Assembly: GCA_023091735.1 (NCBI GenBank)
Contig: JALKBU010001056.1
Location: 1-17,532 of the forward strand
Reading direction: 5' to 3'
DNA: 17,532 nt
Source of the DNA: Trichomonas tenax
Taxonomy: Eukaryota; Parabasalia; Trichomonadida; Trichomonadidae
Shown: piece by piece, positions 1 to 9,632 of the stretch
Numbering within the stretch: position 1 is the first letter of the stretch
Layout: every line of letters starts with the position of its first letter
Program-made: the position numbers and the translations under genes
The notes under the pieces: model-generated
Seen by the model: only the letters and a program-made list of their open reading frames with translations
The model's database searches: none
What the model was told of the DNA's origin: nothing

Positions 1-300
1 AACACCTCCACTATATGGTGATCACACACAAACCAAAGAGACACACAAACACTCGCCTTTCAGAGGTGAGTGAAATTCAAAAGGTTATCTCCAGTACGAC
101 TTCCTCGTCTGGGCTCCACACATGGCATTAGCTGCTTACACATATATATATATTCAAGAATAAACATTATCAATTCCCGCGTTGCCCCTTTTTGGCAACA
201 ACAATAAAGAAAAGTGATAATATCCTTATTTCTCTTTTTTATTTTGGTTTTATTCAATATATAAGATTATAAGTCCAAACAACAGCAAAAGTGAAGTAAA
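1..300. other. Upstream region of the giant surface-protein gene; no gene recognised
   Basis: The first ~140 bases are noticeably richer in G and C than other spacers here and contain CACA-rich stretches. A short (TA)n run follows at about 142-155, then a T-rich and A-rich stretch leading to the ATG at 301. I looked for tRNA A/B boxes and found none that fit. A 65-codon minus-strand open frame (60-257) has no family resemblance and is best treated as chance. No clear TCA-Py-T initiator lies in the last 40 bases before the ATG at 301, so the promoter of that gene is not resolved. The G/C-richer part could be the edge of an unseen neighbouring gene or RNA. Confidence 0.4.
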
Positions 301-3300
301 ATGTTTTGCTTTTTAATTTCTTTTAATCTTTCAACGCTTCCTCCTCGAAAGGATGCCACAGTCATCGAAATTCCTGAATACTGGAATCCTGAGAATAGAT
401 ATGTCGTTGAAGAAAGCACACTTCAAAATAAATATGTTATCTTCACAGGAAGTTATGCACTGATAGAAATTCACGCAGAAAACTTACGTATGAAAGGACT
501 TGTCGTCGAAAATAATTGCAAATTGGACTTCGTCGCTGAAAACGGACATTTTTTGTTTGATTTCTTTGTTTGTAGAAATGAAATCACGTTCGCGAAAGAG
601 CCGGCAAACTTTGCGGTCACCAAAGAGTTGGTTGTCAATTACGACATCTATATGAAATATCAAGAATTCTTCGATAAATTCAAAATAGATTTAGGCGTCG
701 AATTTCACGGAAATCACACGACAGTTAACATGTACCAGGACCTTGTAACACTAGAAAGGCCTAATTTAGATACTGTTTCGTTTAAATATGAAAAGTATAA
801 TCGAATTACTTTGTATTTAGGCTGTCAAATGAATGAAATTCTTCCAAAATCCAATACACTAGACTCGATGCCGGACATTTGCTTCTCAAATCCTGAAATA
901 AGTTATGCTTTTATACCAATTATTTGGTTTGATAACAAAGTCACTCTTTCTGACTCGAAACTGAAATGCCATGTCACAAATATCAACTCCTTCACGGAGA
1001 TATCATTTGAATCCGACAATCTTCTTCCGAACTTATTCAAATTTAATTCCACTTTGCAACTCTCAACAGACATTTATCAAGGTGTTTATCACATAGTTGA
1101 AGATGGCATTCTATACAGCAGTCCAAACACGATATACACAACAGGAATCTTGAACAAAAGCATTTATCCTTATAAAAAGAACATGGAATTGATTGTTCAT
1201 GGATTTAATGATAAAACACTAACGCTGGACAAGTTATCATGGCAAGACTTGTCATTGACAATCAAAAGCGCAAATAATTTATCAATTAATCTAAATCTTG
1301 CAAATTTGCAATGTTCTCATTTGAGGATTTCTCGCGGCATAGTCAACATCAAGAACAGCTTCCTCAAAATGCTGACAATTCCAGATACAACGAATATTAC
1401 TTATGATTCTGAATCTGTCATTAAATTCGATACACTTGCGTTTTATGGATACATTGATACTTTAGGAAAGCCGCTATATGTCAATTCTTTAGTTACAAAC
1501 ATATATGTTTATGGGAGAGCGATGAAATTAATGCAAATTAATCAAAACTTGGAATTATCAGTCAGTTTGATGGATTATGATCACCTTCCAACAGCTGTTG
1601 AGTTCTATGAAAAAAGTATCAACTTTGTTTTCTACAAAGCTCAAAATTTGTCGATTGATTTCAGCATTTTCAAGACATTAAAAATCGATCTTTCGAAGTA
1701 TCCTGTGAACTTCCAAGTCGACTTTCTCTACAAAGCAGCAAAGAACAATGTCTTTGATAGAAACTTCGTCTTCACTGGACATGGACCGAACCTTTGGACA
1801 GCACTTTTGCCATTAGATTGGAAGAACATTCAACCGAAAGGATTAAAGATCTCTTTGCAGAGTGAAACATTGTCGTACTACAAAACAATAGAAGATTACA
1901 GTGTTCCTGATGGTATCTTTGATTATCTGAATGTATATTATCAAGGATCATCGAGTGGAAAATATTGCATTCTCGCAGATCGTGTTTTAGACTGTCCTTA
2001 CTGCACATCACTCGAAAGACAGGTTGTTCACACTGAAGGTTTATACACCGAGAAGTTCTGGACAACGCCTGAAGATATGAACGATGATATATTGGTTAAT
2101 GTTGTCACAGATGCTAATTTTTCATCAAAGTCGATGGACAAACTTTTCATCGAAGTTAGAACTGCCAAAGCAAATACAACGGCTGTTCTGAAGTATGAAG
2201 ATGACTTTAAACCAACTTCTCTGAGCATTAAAGAAATCAATTTCAAGTTTGAAGCTCCCTATGATGTGATTGAACTTCGAGATTTCTCTGTTTGGGGATC
2301 AGGAAAGATCGACTTTAACAAGCACTATTTAAAGGTTTTGGAGAGATTCACTGTTGAATCATATAACTATGCAAGCATTGAAAAGAATATCAGGAATTCA
2401 ACGTCTGCTCTTCTTGAGCTATATTTCGTTGGTCTCGAGAAAAACATAATCGCGCACACTCGTTACATTTTCATCGATGCTGATGTTATTGATGACATTT
2501 ACGTATGGTGGTCTGATTTCTATCACATTCACTTCCATCTCGGTGAGTTCTTCTACGATTGGCAGCATCCTCTCGCGCTCAGATTCGAGTATGCGCATCA
2601 CTCAATGATCGAAAACATGTTCGAGATTTATGGAGGCATTGGACAAAACTATATTGCTTTGCCTTCATATACAGGGCAAGAAGATTATCTTCCTGCTTCC
2701 GAGAAAGGAAAATTCACTTCATATTACAACACAACAAACTTCACTTTCCAGACATTCAGCGGTCTCATTCCTGATTCAATATTCGAATTCAGGACTCCGT
2801 ATATCACCAATGTAACAAAGAATGCAAGTTATTGCTTGGCGCGCTTCGATTTCACGCAATGTCCAAGCATGAATTTGCAGGTATTATGGAAACCCGGTGA
2901 AGTTGTCGAATTCTCGCAACTCGGCGAGAAATATTGGGAGAGCTTCGAGATTTATGTCCAAGGATCATCCCCAGAGATTCCTTTGATTCTTGGTCCTTCA
3001 TTCTCTAATTTTACAATTCAGTTGCAAAACATCGGTCTCGATACTGGTTGCGTTCACTTCAAATCTCCAAAACTAAGAAGAATTTCATCTGTTAGAGTTC
3101 ACGTTAAACTCGATGCAAATACATCTGTCGAATTTTTGAGCATTGGTTTCATTTCAACACTCTATGGCGGAAATAATTTGACAGGAACGTTCTTTGTCAC
3201 TGATTTCGGTATTGCAAATGTCACGAAACTTTGCAGTCCACAAGCCACAATTTTCTGGGAGATTGATCCAAAGAATAACAAACTGCAAATCTACAAAAAT

Positions 3301-5529
3301 CATTTCATTGTTGGAGACTTGAAAATTGAAAATCGCGGAAAGAACTTCTTCTTGCGTTATGTGAAACCAAACACATTCACAACAGCTTTGCAAGTAACAT
3401 CTTTCGTTCCTGATCACGAACAAATCATGTATTTCCCTAATTTCAAATTCGAACACAATTACACATTCTACATGAACTTCGATAATTCATGGGATGACAA
3501 AACATACATTTCTCCATATCCATTCGATATTCTTGCTGCCCGCGGCTCAAAGATATTCGTTACAGCAAACTTCACAAGCATTCCTTCTATATTCAACATT
3601 CCTCAAGTTGATTTCCACGGCAGAGACACAATGAAAGTCTGTCTTCATTATCCAGGAGAAGCGGAATGTCCAAATCCATTCATCAGAACTAATTACGAGA
3701 ACTGGACGCAGTTATCTATAGACACAGACAATGTTTTGTTTAGTGTAACGCGCACATATTGGGATAATCACGCAAGTCTTTCGAATATCATCGACAACAA
3801 GAATGTTATCGTTGTCGCAACGAAAGGATACGATCCTGAATACTTGGATATGGCCTTTAGTAGTGTTAAATCACTGAGAATCGAAGGTGAACTCTTTTTG
3901 AACGTTGTGTTGGAAAATTCTAAAGTCGAGAAACTCATTTTCAATCGCCCGAATATAACAATCACTCATTGCGTCAATTTACAGCCGCTTTCATTGGATA
4001 TAACTTCTGACGCTATTAACTACTTCAAGTATTTCAAATTCCAACCGGATACAAAAGTCACACTGAGACTTCTTAACCCACTCAACACAGTTAAATTATC
4101 CTATGGATTTTACACAATAATAACAAACGCTTCTGAACAGTTCCGCTTTGATTACAACATTTTCTCAGGAATGACGATTCACGCGATGTCCACATCTATT
4201 AGTTTAGATTACAATGGAACGCAAAACCAGACTGTTCCTTATCTACCAGAAATCATTCTCATTCCTGATGAACGCCACACATATGTGAGATTCACAGACA
4301 GATGGAACATTTACACAGTTGTTTCAACGAAGCTTGGAACAATCAAGAAACCGCCAACAGAGTCGATAACGTACTACACAGAATACACCGATTATCCGAT
4401 GCAAGCGTGGAGCATCAATGGCAGTGTGATGCACAGAAAACGTTTAGGATTTTACTGTCTCATGGACCACATCAATAATTCAGTTAAATGTCCATTCTAC
4501 GCTGCACAAATCGACGTCCAAAAGATGGCTCCGTCAATAGAGAAACTTGTTCCCGATGAAAACAATGTTGTCAAGTTGTGGTCAACAGCAGAACGCGTGA
4601 AAATCAGCAGAGAGTTCTTCCAGTATTCCTTGAGTTTGCACGGATCATTAAACGGCCGTGGAACTTATATCATCGAAGATGGAGACTTTGGAGGGAATAA
4701 AGCTATTTTCAAGAATAGCGATGTCTACATTCTCGGACAGACACTGAAATTATCAGATTTGTTTATGAGTAACTCAACAATTGTTGCTGGAAGTGCAACT
4801 GTTTCTATTGCTTCAACACTTGAAGGACAGTTCCACGATATCTGCAGTCTTGAGCCATATTTGACTTCTGCAAGTTCAACGTTGATTGAGTTTACACCTG
4901 ACATGATTACTTTGTCTAAAGACGCAATTCAAGTTCAGGATTCTTTCGGTCACGCAACACTAATGACACATAAACTTGGATCGCTTTCTTTCCGCTCAAT
5001 TTACACAGATTACATCGCAATGTGCGTTGAATCAGACTACGATTACACCTTTGATATGTTGACAGTCGGAAATTCAACGATATTCTTAGAGCCAGCGCTT
5101 TATAAGTATAAGTCTTCGAAATCATCCCCGAAGATCACTCATATCTTCGGAACACTTATTTTAACATCGACAATGCTTGAGGCGCCAAAAACAATGCAGA
5201 TTCCTGTCCAATCGTCGACTGTGATTTACAGATTCATTCCGCCGCGAACTCCTCTTTTCACGCTCCATCCAACTTATTATATAACCCCATTCAGAACTCC
5301 AGAGCAGACTCCTGTTCCAGCTCCTAAACCAAAGTTCAATCTCGCAGCATTTATCTATGGATGTTTGTCAACAATCGATCTTTGCTTGATTATTCTTCTC
5401 ACTCTTTGGCTACGTAGGCAGTGGATCTTGGCCGGACTCGGAAACATGAAGCCTCTAAGCTTGAGCAGCTCCATCGAAATGGAAACATCAGCTCGTTCCC
5501 CTGAGGAAAAGCTAAGAACATATGTTTAA
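301..5529 (+). CDS. Giant type-I membrane surface protein with four Cys/Cys-Pro repeat modules (parabasalid, function unknown)
   Basis: An intronless frame of 1742 residues. The ATG at 301 is fixed as the earliest possible start because an in-frame TGA lies at 292-294. Residues 1-13 form a short hydrophobic stretch (FCFLISFNL) that reads as a signal peptide. Residues ~15-1640 are beta-prone, rich in N, T, S and aromatics, with many N-x-S/T sites, as expected for an exported glycoprotein. A motif of Cys, eight residues, then Cys-Pro occurs at C556/C565, C845/C854 and C1114/C1123, with a ten-residue variant at C1386/C1397. The modules therefore recur every ~270-290 residues. A Pro-rich stalk (~1645-1680) precedes one membrane helix (~1681-1704) and a 38-residue tail starting RRQW and ending RTYV. 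The stop is followed by A, giving the TAAA that serves as a poly(A) signal in trichomonads. It is not a leucine-rich BspA-type protein and shows no protease motif. The topology is well supported; an adhesin or receptor role would only be a guess. Confidence 0.85.
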   Translation: MFCFLISFNLSTLPPRKDATVIEIPEYWNPENRYVVEESTLQNKYVIFTGSYALIEIHAENLRMKGLVVENNCKLDFVAENGHFLFDFFVCRNEITFAKEPANFAVTKELVVNYDIYMKYQEFFDKFKIDLGVEFHGNHTTVNMYQDLVTLERPNLDTVSFKYEKYNRITLYLGCQMNEILPKSNTLDSMPDICFSNPEISYAFIPIIWFDNKVTLSDSKLKCHVTNINSFTEISFESDNLLPNLFKFNSTLQLSTDIYQGVYHIVEDGILYSSPNTIYTTGILNKSIYPYKKNMELIVHGFNDKTLTLDKLSWQDLSLTIKSANNLSINLNLANLQCSHLRISRGIVNIKNSFLKMLTIPDTTNITYDSESVIKFDTLAFYGYIDTLGKPLYVNSLVTNIYVYGRAMKLMQINQNLELSVSLMDYDHLPTAVEFYEKSINFVFYKAQNLSIDFSIFKTLKIDLSKYPVNFQVDFLYKAAKNNVFDRNFVFTGHGPNLWTALLPLDWKNIQPKGLKISLQSETLSYYKTIEDYSVPDGIFDYLNVYYQGSSSGKYCILADRVLDCPYCTSLERQVVHTEGLYTEKFWTTPEDMNDDILVNVVTDANFSSKSMDKLFIEVRTAKANTTAVLKYEDDFKPTSLSIKEINFKFEAPYDVIELRDFSVWGSGKIDFNKHYLKVLERFTVESYNYASIEKNIRNSTSALLELYFVGLEKNIIAHTRYIFIDADVIDDIYVWWSDFYHIHFHLGEFFYDWQHPLALRFEYAHHSMIENMFEIYGGIGQNYIALPSYTGQEDYLPASEKGKFTSYYNTTNFTFQTFSGLIPDSIFEFRTPYITNVTKNASYCLARFDFTQCPSMNLQVLWKPGEVVEFSQLGEKYWESFEIYVQGSSPEIPLILGPSFSNFTIQLQNIGLDTGCVHFKSPKLRRISSVRVHVKLDANTSVEFLSIGFISTLYGGNNLTGTFFVTDFGIANVTKLCSPQATIFWEIDPKNNKLQIYKNHFIVGDLKIENRGKNFFLRYVKPNTFTTALQVTSFVPDHEQIMYFPNFKFEHNYTFYMNFDNSWDDKTYISPYPFDILAARGSKIFVTANFTSIPSIFNIPQVDFHGRDTMKVCLHYPGEAECPNPFIRTNYENWTQLSIDTDNVLFSVTRTYWDNHASLSNIIDNKNVIVVATKGYDPEYLDMAFSSVKSLRIEGELFLNVVLENSKVEKLIFNRPNITITHCVNLQPLSLDITSDAINYFKYFKFQPDTKVTLRLLNPLNTVKLSYGFYTIITNASEQFRFDYNIFSGMTIHAMSTSISLDYNGTQNQTVPYLPEIILIPDERHTYVRFTDRWNIYTVVSTKLGTIKKPPTESITYYTEYTDYPMQAWSINGSVMHRKRLGFYCLMDHINNSVKCPFYAAQIDVQKMAPSIEKLVPDENNVVKLWSTAERVKISREFFQYSLSLHGSLNGRGTYIIEDGDFGGNKAIFKNSDVYILGQTLKLSDLFMSNSTIVAGSATVSIASTLEGQFHDICSLEPYLTSASSTLIEFTPDMITLSKDAIQVQDSFGHATLMTHKLGSLSFRSIYTDYIAMCVESDYDYTFDMLTVGNSTIFLEPALYKYKSSKSSPKITHIFGTLILTSTMLEAPKTMQIPVQSSTVIYRFIPPRTPLFTLHPTYYITPFRTPEQTPVPAPKPKFNLAAFIYGCLSTIDLCLIILLTLWLRRQWILAGLGNMKPLSLSSSIEMETSARSPEEKLRTYV

Positions 5530-6125
5530 ACTTTCTTGTTAAAATCTATAATTATTTCGTTTTTAATGATTTCTCTTGACACAGCATTGATGAAAATCAT
5601 CATTGAATGTAATATATGTAATGATGCTTAGAAACTTTTGTGACAATCCAAAGATAGATAAATGTTGAAAAAATGTTCAAAAAAAGCTGAAATATTTTCA
5701 TTAATGTTTCACTAAAGTCACAATATCTCGCAAGTATTTTATTGTTGAAATCATTTCTTAATAATAGCTTTATAGAAACAAAGCCATTATTCACTTAAAG
5801 GTATTGGAAGATCTTTATTTATTTGATGATTTACCCAGATTTGCCATAATTTGTGCATCCTGTGTTTGGTTTGAGAGAAATCTATTTCATTAATAAAGAA
5901 CTTGAAGAATCTGTGGTTGCTCCTTTAGATTCATCTATAATGGATGCTTCAATAAGTGCAAGCAATGATGTCTAAATAATCAATTAACTGCAAGATGTCA
6001 TTAAATTTTTCAAATCAATTTTAGTCCAAACTGTGGCAATATTTTGTATTATGAAATTATGTTTCACAAAGAAAAATAAAGTTTTGAGTGATGATATTAT
6101 ATATGCAAACAATTTATAATACAAT
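5530..6125. other. Convergent intergenic spacer
   Basis: This AT-rich spacer lies between the 3' ends of the surface-protein gene and the transporter gene, so it must hold both 3' ends and terminators. Several TAAA tetramers occur downstream of each stop. One plus-strand stretch, 5850-5972, stays open for 41 codons with a mixed, protein-like composition (it includes HPVFGLREIYFINKELEE) but has a stop just upstream and no ATG at its head. It may be a worn gene fragment. No other gene or repeat was recognised. Confidence 0.4.
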
Positions 6126-7157
6126 CTATTCAATAAACAACTTCAAGTAATCGAAGACAACAATCCAGATCAACAAAACAGGAAGGAAGAGGATCATTGA
6201 CCAAGCAATCATTCCTGTCGCAACAGCAGAACCGTATTCATTGGACTCTCCAACGAAGAAGCATGAGAAAACGCATGGAAGAGTTGTCAAGAACGCGCAG
6301 CAGCGACAGAGGCCTGAATCGAGTCCAATTGACCATGCAACGAGGCAGTTTATTGCCGGGAAAACAATGAACTTCAACAACATCGAAAATCCGAACTCAG
6401 CGATTGGAAAAGAGAAAATGTTATGGCTTGCGACGAATCCTCCGATGCAAAACAGTGTAACACAGAGAACTCCGTCGGCTCCGATCTTAACAATCCTCTG
6501 GAAATACTTTGGAACTCCTTTTCCAACAAACGCAAAAATGAAACCGGCAACCATTGACAAATTGATTGGCGATGTCAATATTGCTTTGAGTATGTTCCAA
6601 AAGAATCCACAGGTAACTTTTTCTCTCGGTTCTCCTTTGATATCATGATATTTGTTTCTTAAGTAAAGATTATAGAGTCCTGACTCAAGTATATACATTG
6701 GAGAGATGATTATCTCGTTGCACAATATCATCATTGAAACAAAAATGATATTTTCATTGCCCCAAATCGCTCTGAAAATTGGGATTCCGATAGTAATGTA
6801 ATTGACATATGTCGCTGGCATCAGTGTGGAGATAAACACTTTGCCTAAGTTTCTTCCCGGAACAAAGAAGAAAACGGCAAATAAGAGATGTAAAATGATA
6901 TGTGAAAGTCCTACAACGATGAAAGGATATATATTATATCCCTTGAGATCTTTGTATGCAGGAAACTTGAATAGCAGCACGAAAAGGAATGATTGAAAAT
7001 TATATTTATTTATCGCAGGAATTTTCTCCCAAGGAAAGAAGTGGAACTTCACCGTCAGGAATCCAAAGAACATTGCAGTGACTAATGCACCCGCAACACT
7101 CGAAACATGTCCCAAATCCGCACTCATAAAAAAATTGATGATGTTCTCAAAAAACAT
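6126..7157 (-). CDS. Auxin-efflux-carrier (AEC/PIN-like) family membrane transporter
   Basis: Encodes 343 residues with about nine or ten hydrophobic helices and short loops. Family marks seen in order: an N-terminal helix pair followed by WEKIPAINKYNFQSFLF; the central unwound-helix region ATYVNYITIGIPIF around residue 119, matching the N-x-x-x-x-G-x-P core of AEC proteins; SPINLSMVAGFIFAF near residue 196; GADGVLCVTLFCIGG; and a C-terminal half with KFIVFPAINCLVAW and LTTLPCVFSCF. The family carries small organic anions or auxin-like compounds across membranes; the substrate here is unknown. The frame stays open upstream to 7311 but without any ATG. A longer version would have to start at GTG (7206-7208), which is unlikely in a eukaryote. 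I chose the ATG at 7155-7157 because a TCACT initiator lies 12 nt upstream. It is convergent with the surface-protein gene. Confidence 0.8.
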   Translation of the reverse strand: MFFENIINFFMSADLGHVSSVAGALVTAMFFGFLTVKFHFFPWEKIPAINKYNFQSFLFVLLFKFPAYKDLKGYNIYPFIVVGLSHIILHLLFAVFFFVPGRNLGKVFISTLMPATYVNYITIGIPIFRAIWGNENIIFVSMMILCNEIIISPMYILESGLYNLYLRNKYHDIKGEPREKVTCGFFWNILKAILTSPINLSMVAGFIFAFVGKGVPKYFQRIVKIGADGVLCVTLFCIGGFVASHNIFSFPIAEFGFSMLLKFIVFPAINCLVAWSIGLDSGLCRCCAFLTTLPCVFSCFFVGESNEYGSAVATGMIAWSMILFLPVLLIWIVVFDYLKLFIE

Positions 7158-7166
7158 TGAAAACAC

Positions 7167-7171
7167 AGTGA
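7167..7171 (-). promoter_or_regulatory. Initiator (Inr) of the AEC transporter gene
   Basis: On the minus strand this reads TCACT, matching the trichomonad initiator TCA+1-Py-(T/A). Its A+1 (position 7169) lies 12 nt before the ATG at 7157, the usual very short leader in these protists. It supports the downstream ATG over the longer GTG-initiated frame. Confidence 0.6.
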
Positions 7172-8631
7172 AATCATCGATAAAAACATCTATAAATAAC
7201 TCATTCACAATAATATTGAATGAATTGAAAATAAACAGAATTGAAATGATTTTTGGCCAATTGATTTCTTTTAAGAAATCGATGTTTCTGGATACAATAA
7301 CGTCAGTTCATTAAATAAAAAAACAATTTGTTTATTGAATACTCTCACAAATAAATTGATTTATTTTGGATGTCTGAACTCATTATATCATATTGTATCG
7401 GATTTTTATTAAAAAATTTGTGTGGTCGAAAAAATTGAGAACCATCAACAAAATAAAGATATAACCACGAAAAATTGGGTCTGTAGACTGTGTGGATTCC
7501 AAATATCCTAGTTTTGGATTGAAATAATGAGGTATTTTGAATCTCTTCAAATTGTTGTTTTTGGATTTAATTATGTGGATATTCGTATGGAAAACACATT
7601 GCTAATACTGAAAATTGCAAAATTGGCTTAAGGTACAAAGCAGAACAAGAGAAAAAGCGAAAAATTGATTTTCAAAAACATTTCAAAATTGATACCGAAA
7701 GTGGTCTTTTTAAGGCATTTCAATTTGCTCTGCGTATTCCTGTTTAACCATCGGACAGATCCATAGTGATTAAACAATCGCTTTTTGATTTTTATTTACA
7801 ATTGTATATTTTCTAAAAAAAAATTGTGCTCAATGATGCATCGTCTTCTGGATGTTATTCGTTATGCTCTTCAAAAATAAAAAGACAATATCAAAATTGT
7901 TTCTTTATTGTAAAGCAATGATCATTTTAAACATTATTTTCCTTCTAATTTTTGAGTTTGTTAAGGTATAATCATATCTATGTCCTTTAAATATCATTTT
8001 CCGTCATAAAAATTGATATCAATTCTTTATATGTTTGTTTCTTCATTATTATATTACTATCTTTGTATTATACTACTCTAGGAAAGGCTAATTTTTGTGT
8101 CTCAAAAGAACATTCGTCAAAATTATCAATGTTATAATTATTTCGAGATTATGGTATTTAGATGATATAATATACATATACTCTAGTATTATAAGCGATT
8201 AATAAAGTTTATTGCCCTATATAGTTAATTATTTATCGAACCTGATCAAATTCGAAGATTTTCATTCGCTAACCTATAATTTTAAGAATGGAAAACTTCT
8301 AAATAACGATAGATTCTGCATATCGATGAATGCACTTTCATTTTAAAGTGTAATTGAAGAATTCAAAATTTTGTTCATTGTATTTACATTAATTTCTATC
8401 ACTATTCGCTTCTATTGTGTCTAAATATGATTATACCATGAGTATATTGATCATTTATTAAGATAATGACTTTATATTTCGCGGTTGAAAAACTGATTTG
8501 GAATTAATTAAAATCTATATGATAAATTTATTATAAAACGTCACTAAATGATAATTATAATGACAATTTTGGATTATGAATTGATGAAATATTTTATTTC
8601 TATAATTTAAATTTAACAAGTGCAAACATGA
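7172..8631. other. Long AT-rich spacer with no confident gene
   Basis: About 1.4 kb between two minus-strand genes, unusually long for this window. AAAATTG-like words recur through 7420-7700 and long A or T runs are common. One plus-strand frame (7571-7744, 58 codons, containing CKIGLRYKAEQEKKRKIDF) is open but lacks an ATG and has a stop just upstream. It could be a decayed fragment or chance. I see no RNA gene, tandem array or inverted-repeat element here. The promoter of the AEC gene occupies its left end, and the 3' end of the TRIC-like gene its right. Confidence 0.4.
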
Positions 8632-9375
8632 TTAATCCTGTTTCTCTTTCGGTGCGAAAAGATAATCGGCAGTAACAGCGAACTCCATTGCTGCAAATAT
8701 AATTGCAATCGCAAGTCCGACTGGCTTGTAAGGAAGGACTCCAAAAATGATCATTGCTGGAGTTTCTTCAGTCAAAAAGAAGAAAATTGTATATGCAAAC
8801 ATAATTCTGAAGAATGCTGATCCACGGAGGAAAGGAGAGTCTCTACCTTTGATAGCAAACTTGATGAATCTGCCAATTGCGATATCTGCGATTGATAAAA
8901 TTAAGCCAATTAAAAATGCTGATTCCCAGGAGATTCTTCTGGTCTCATCATTGTAGAAATGCAAAATTCTCATCATGTTGAATGTGTGAATTGGTGCTAA
9001 CACTAAACTTAAATATTCTTTGATTTTATTAAGCAAATTTGAGGGATATAACTCCATCAACACCCAGAAAACGATGGATAAGTATAATGAATTTTGCGAA
9101 ATTTTAAGTGGAGACTCTCTTCCAACAAAAAATGCGGATAATTCTGTGGACATGAATGTTAAGAAAAATGTGATGATGAAACTGAAAATCCTTGGGAATT
9201 TCGATGTTTTTGTGACGAAATGAGCAACGCAAATTGCCCAATAACATTGCGTGACGAACCAGAACGGAAACTGCGGTGTTTCGAATATCAGCTGATAAAT
9301 CCTTGGAATCATCTTCCCAATGATCATCTTTTTGGCTTCAGCAAACCTTCTCTCGTGGAGATGATTCAAATCCAT
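8632..9375 (-). CDS. Multi-pass membrane protein, probable TRIC-type intracellular cation channel
   Basis: Encodes 247 residues with about seven hydrophobic segments: ~36-54, 60-83, 98-110, 120-135, 152-172, 187-200 and 207-235. The arrangement of FVGRESPLKISQN, then a Trp-containing helix ending ELYPSNLL, then a later segment SIADIAIGRFIKFAIKG resembles TRIC channels (TMEM38). Those have a G-rich helix pair and a P-containing loop, and carry monovalent cations to balance calcium release from the ER. The match is by pattern only and distant. The C-terminus KEKQD has Lys at -3 and -5, a K-x-K-x-x COPI retrieval signal that fits ER residence. The start is supported by a TCATT initiator 10 nt upstream. 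It is divergent from the Tim44-like gene, sharing a 257-bp spacer. An unrelated ER membrane protein is the main alternative. Confidence 0.55.
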   Translation of the reverse strand: MDLNHLHERRFAEAKKMIIGKMIPRIYQLIFETPQFPFWFVTQCYWAICVAHFVTKTSKFPRIFSFIITFFLTFMSTELSAFFVGRESPLKISQNSLYLSIVFWVLMELYPSNLLNKIKEYLSLVLAPIHTFNMMRILHFYNDETRRISWESAFLIGLILSIADIAIGRFIKFAIKGRDSPFLRGSAFFRIMFAYTIFFFLTEETPAMIIFGVLPYKPVGLAIAIIFAAMEFAVTADYLFAPKEKQD

Positions 9376-9382
9376 TATTTTT

Positions 9383-9387
9383 AATGA
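9383..9387 (-). promoter_or_regulatory. Initiator (Inr) of the TRIC-like gene
   Basis: The minus strand reads TCATT with A+1 at 9385, 10 nt before the ATG (9375). This matches TCA+1-Py-(T/A) and is nearly the same spacing as at the AEC gene. The divergent spacer up to 9632 has no comparable motif facing the Tim44-like gene. Confidence 0.6.
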
Positions 9388-9632
9388 ATCACGATCATGA
9401 AATTTTCAAAATATTATTCCAAATTTATAGAATTTTGATCTATTTCAAAGAATTTTCAATTAAATCAAAATTTTAATTCATAAAATAGGGATTACAATAG
9501 ATGTGGATGTTATATATTGAATAAAAAATATTTTTTGGATTTTTAAATTAATTTATATGTTAAATCAGAATTAGATGATAATTATAGCAAAAACCAAATT
9601 TTCCCAAAATTTTCTAAAGTTGATCGACCAAT

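Noticed and set aside
60..257. 65-codon minus-strand ORF and possible tRNA in the G/C-richer first 140 bases
   Set aside because: No family marks in the ORF, and no A box plus B box pair or cloverleaf could be found on either strand.
301..5529. BspA-like leucine-rich or GP63-like surface protein
   Set aside because: No regular leucine-rich repeat and no HExxH metalloprotease motif were seen.
6241..6648. 135-codon plus-strand ORF
   Set aside because: It lies opposite the AEC transporter, whose membrane helices and family motifs are clear; this frame is its antisense shadow.
7571..7744. 58-codon plus-strand open frame with a Lys-rich product
   Set aside because: No ATG at its head, stop just upstream, no family resemblance, and such openness is expected occasionally in 1.4 kb of spacer.
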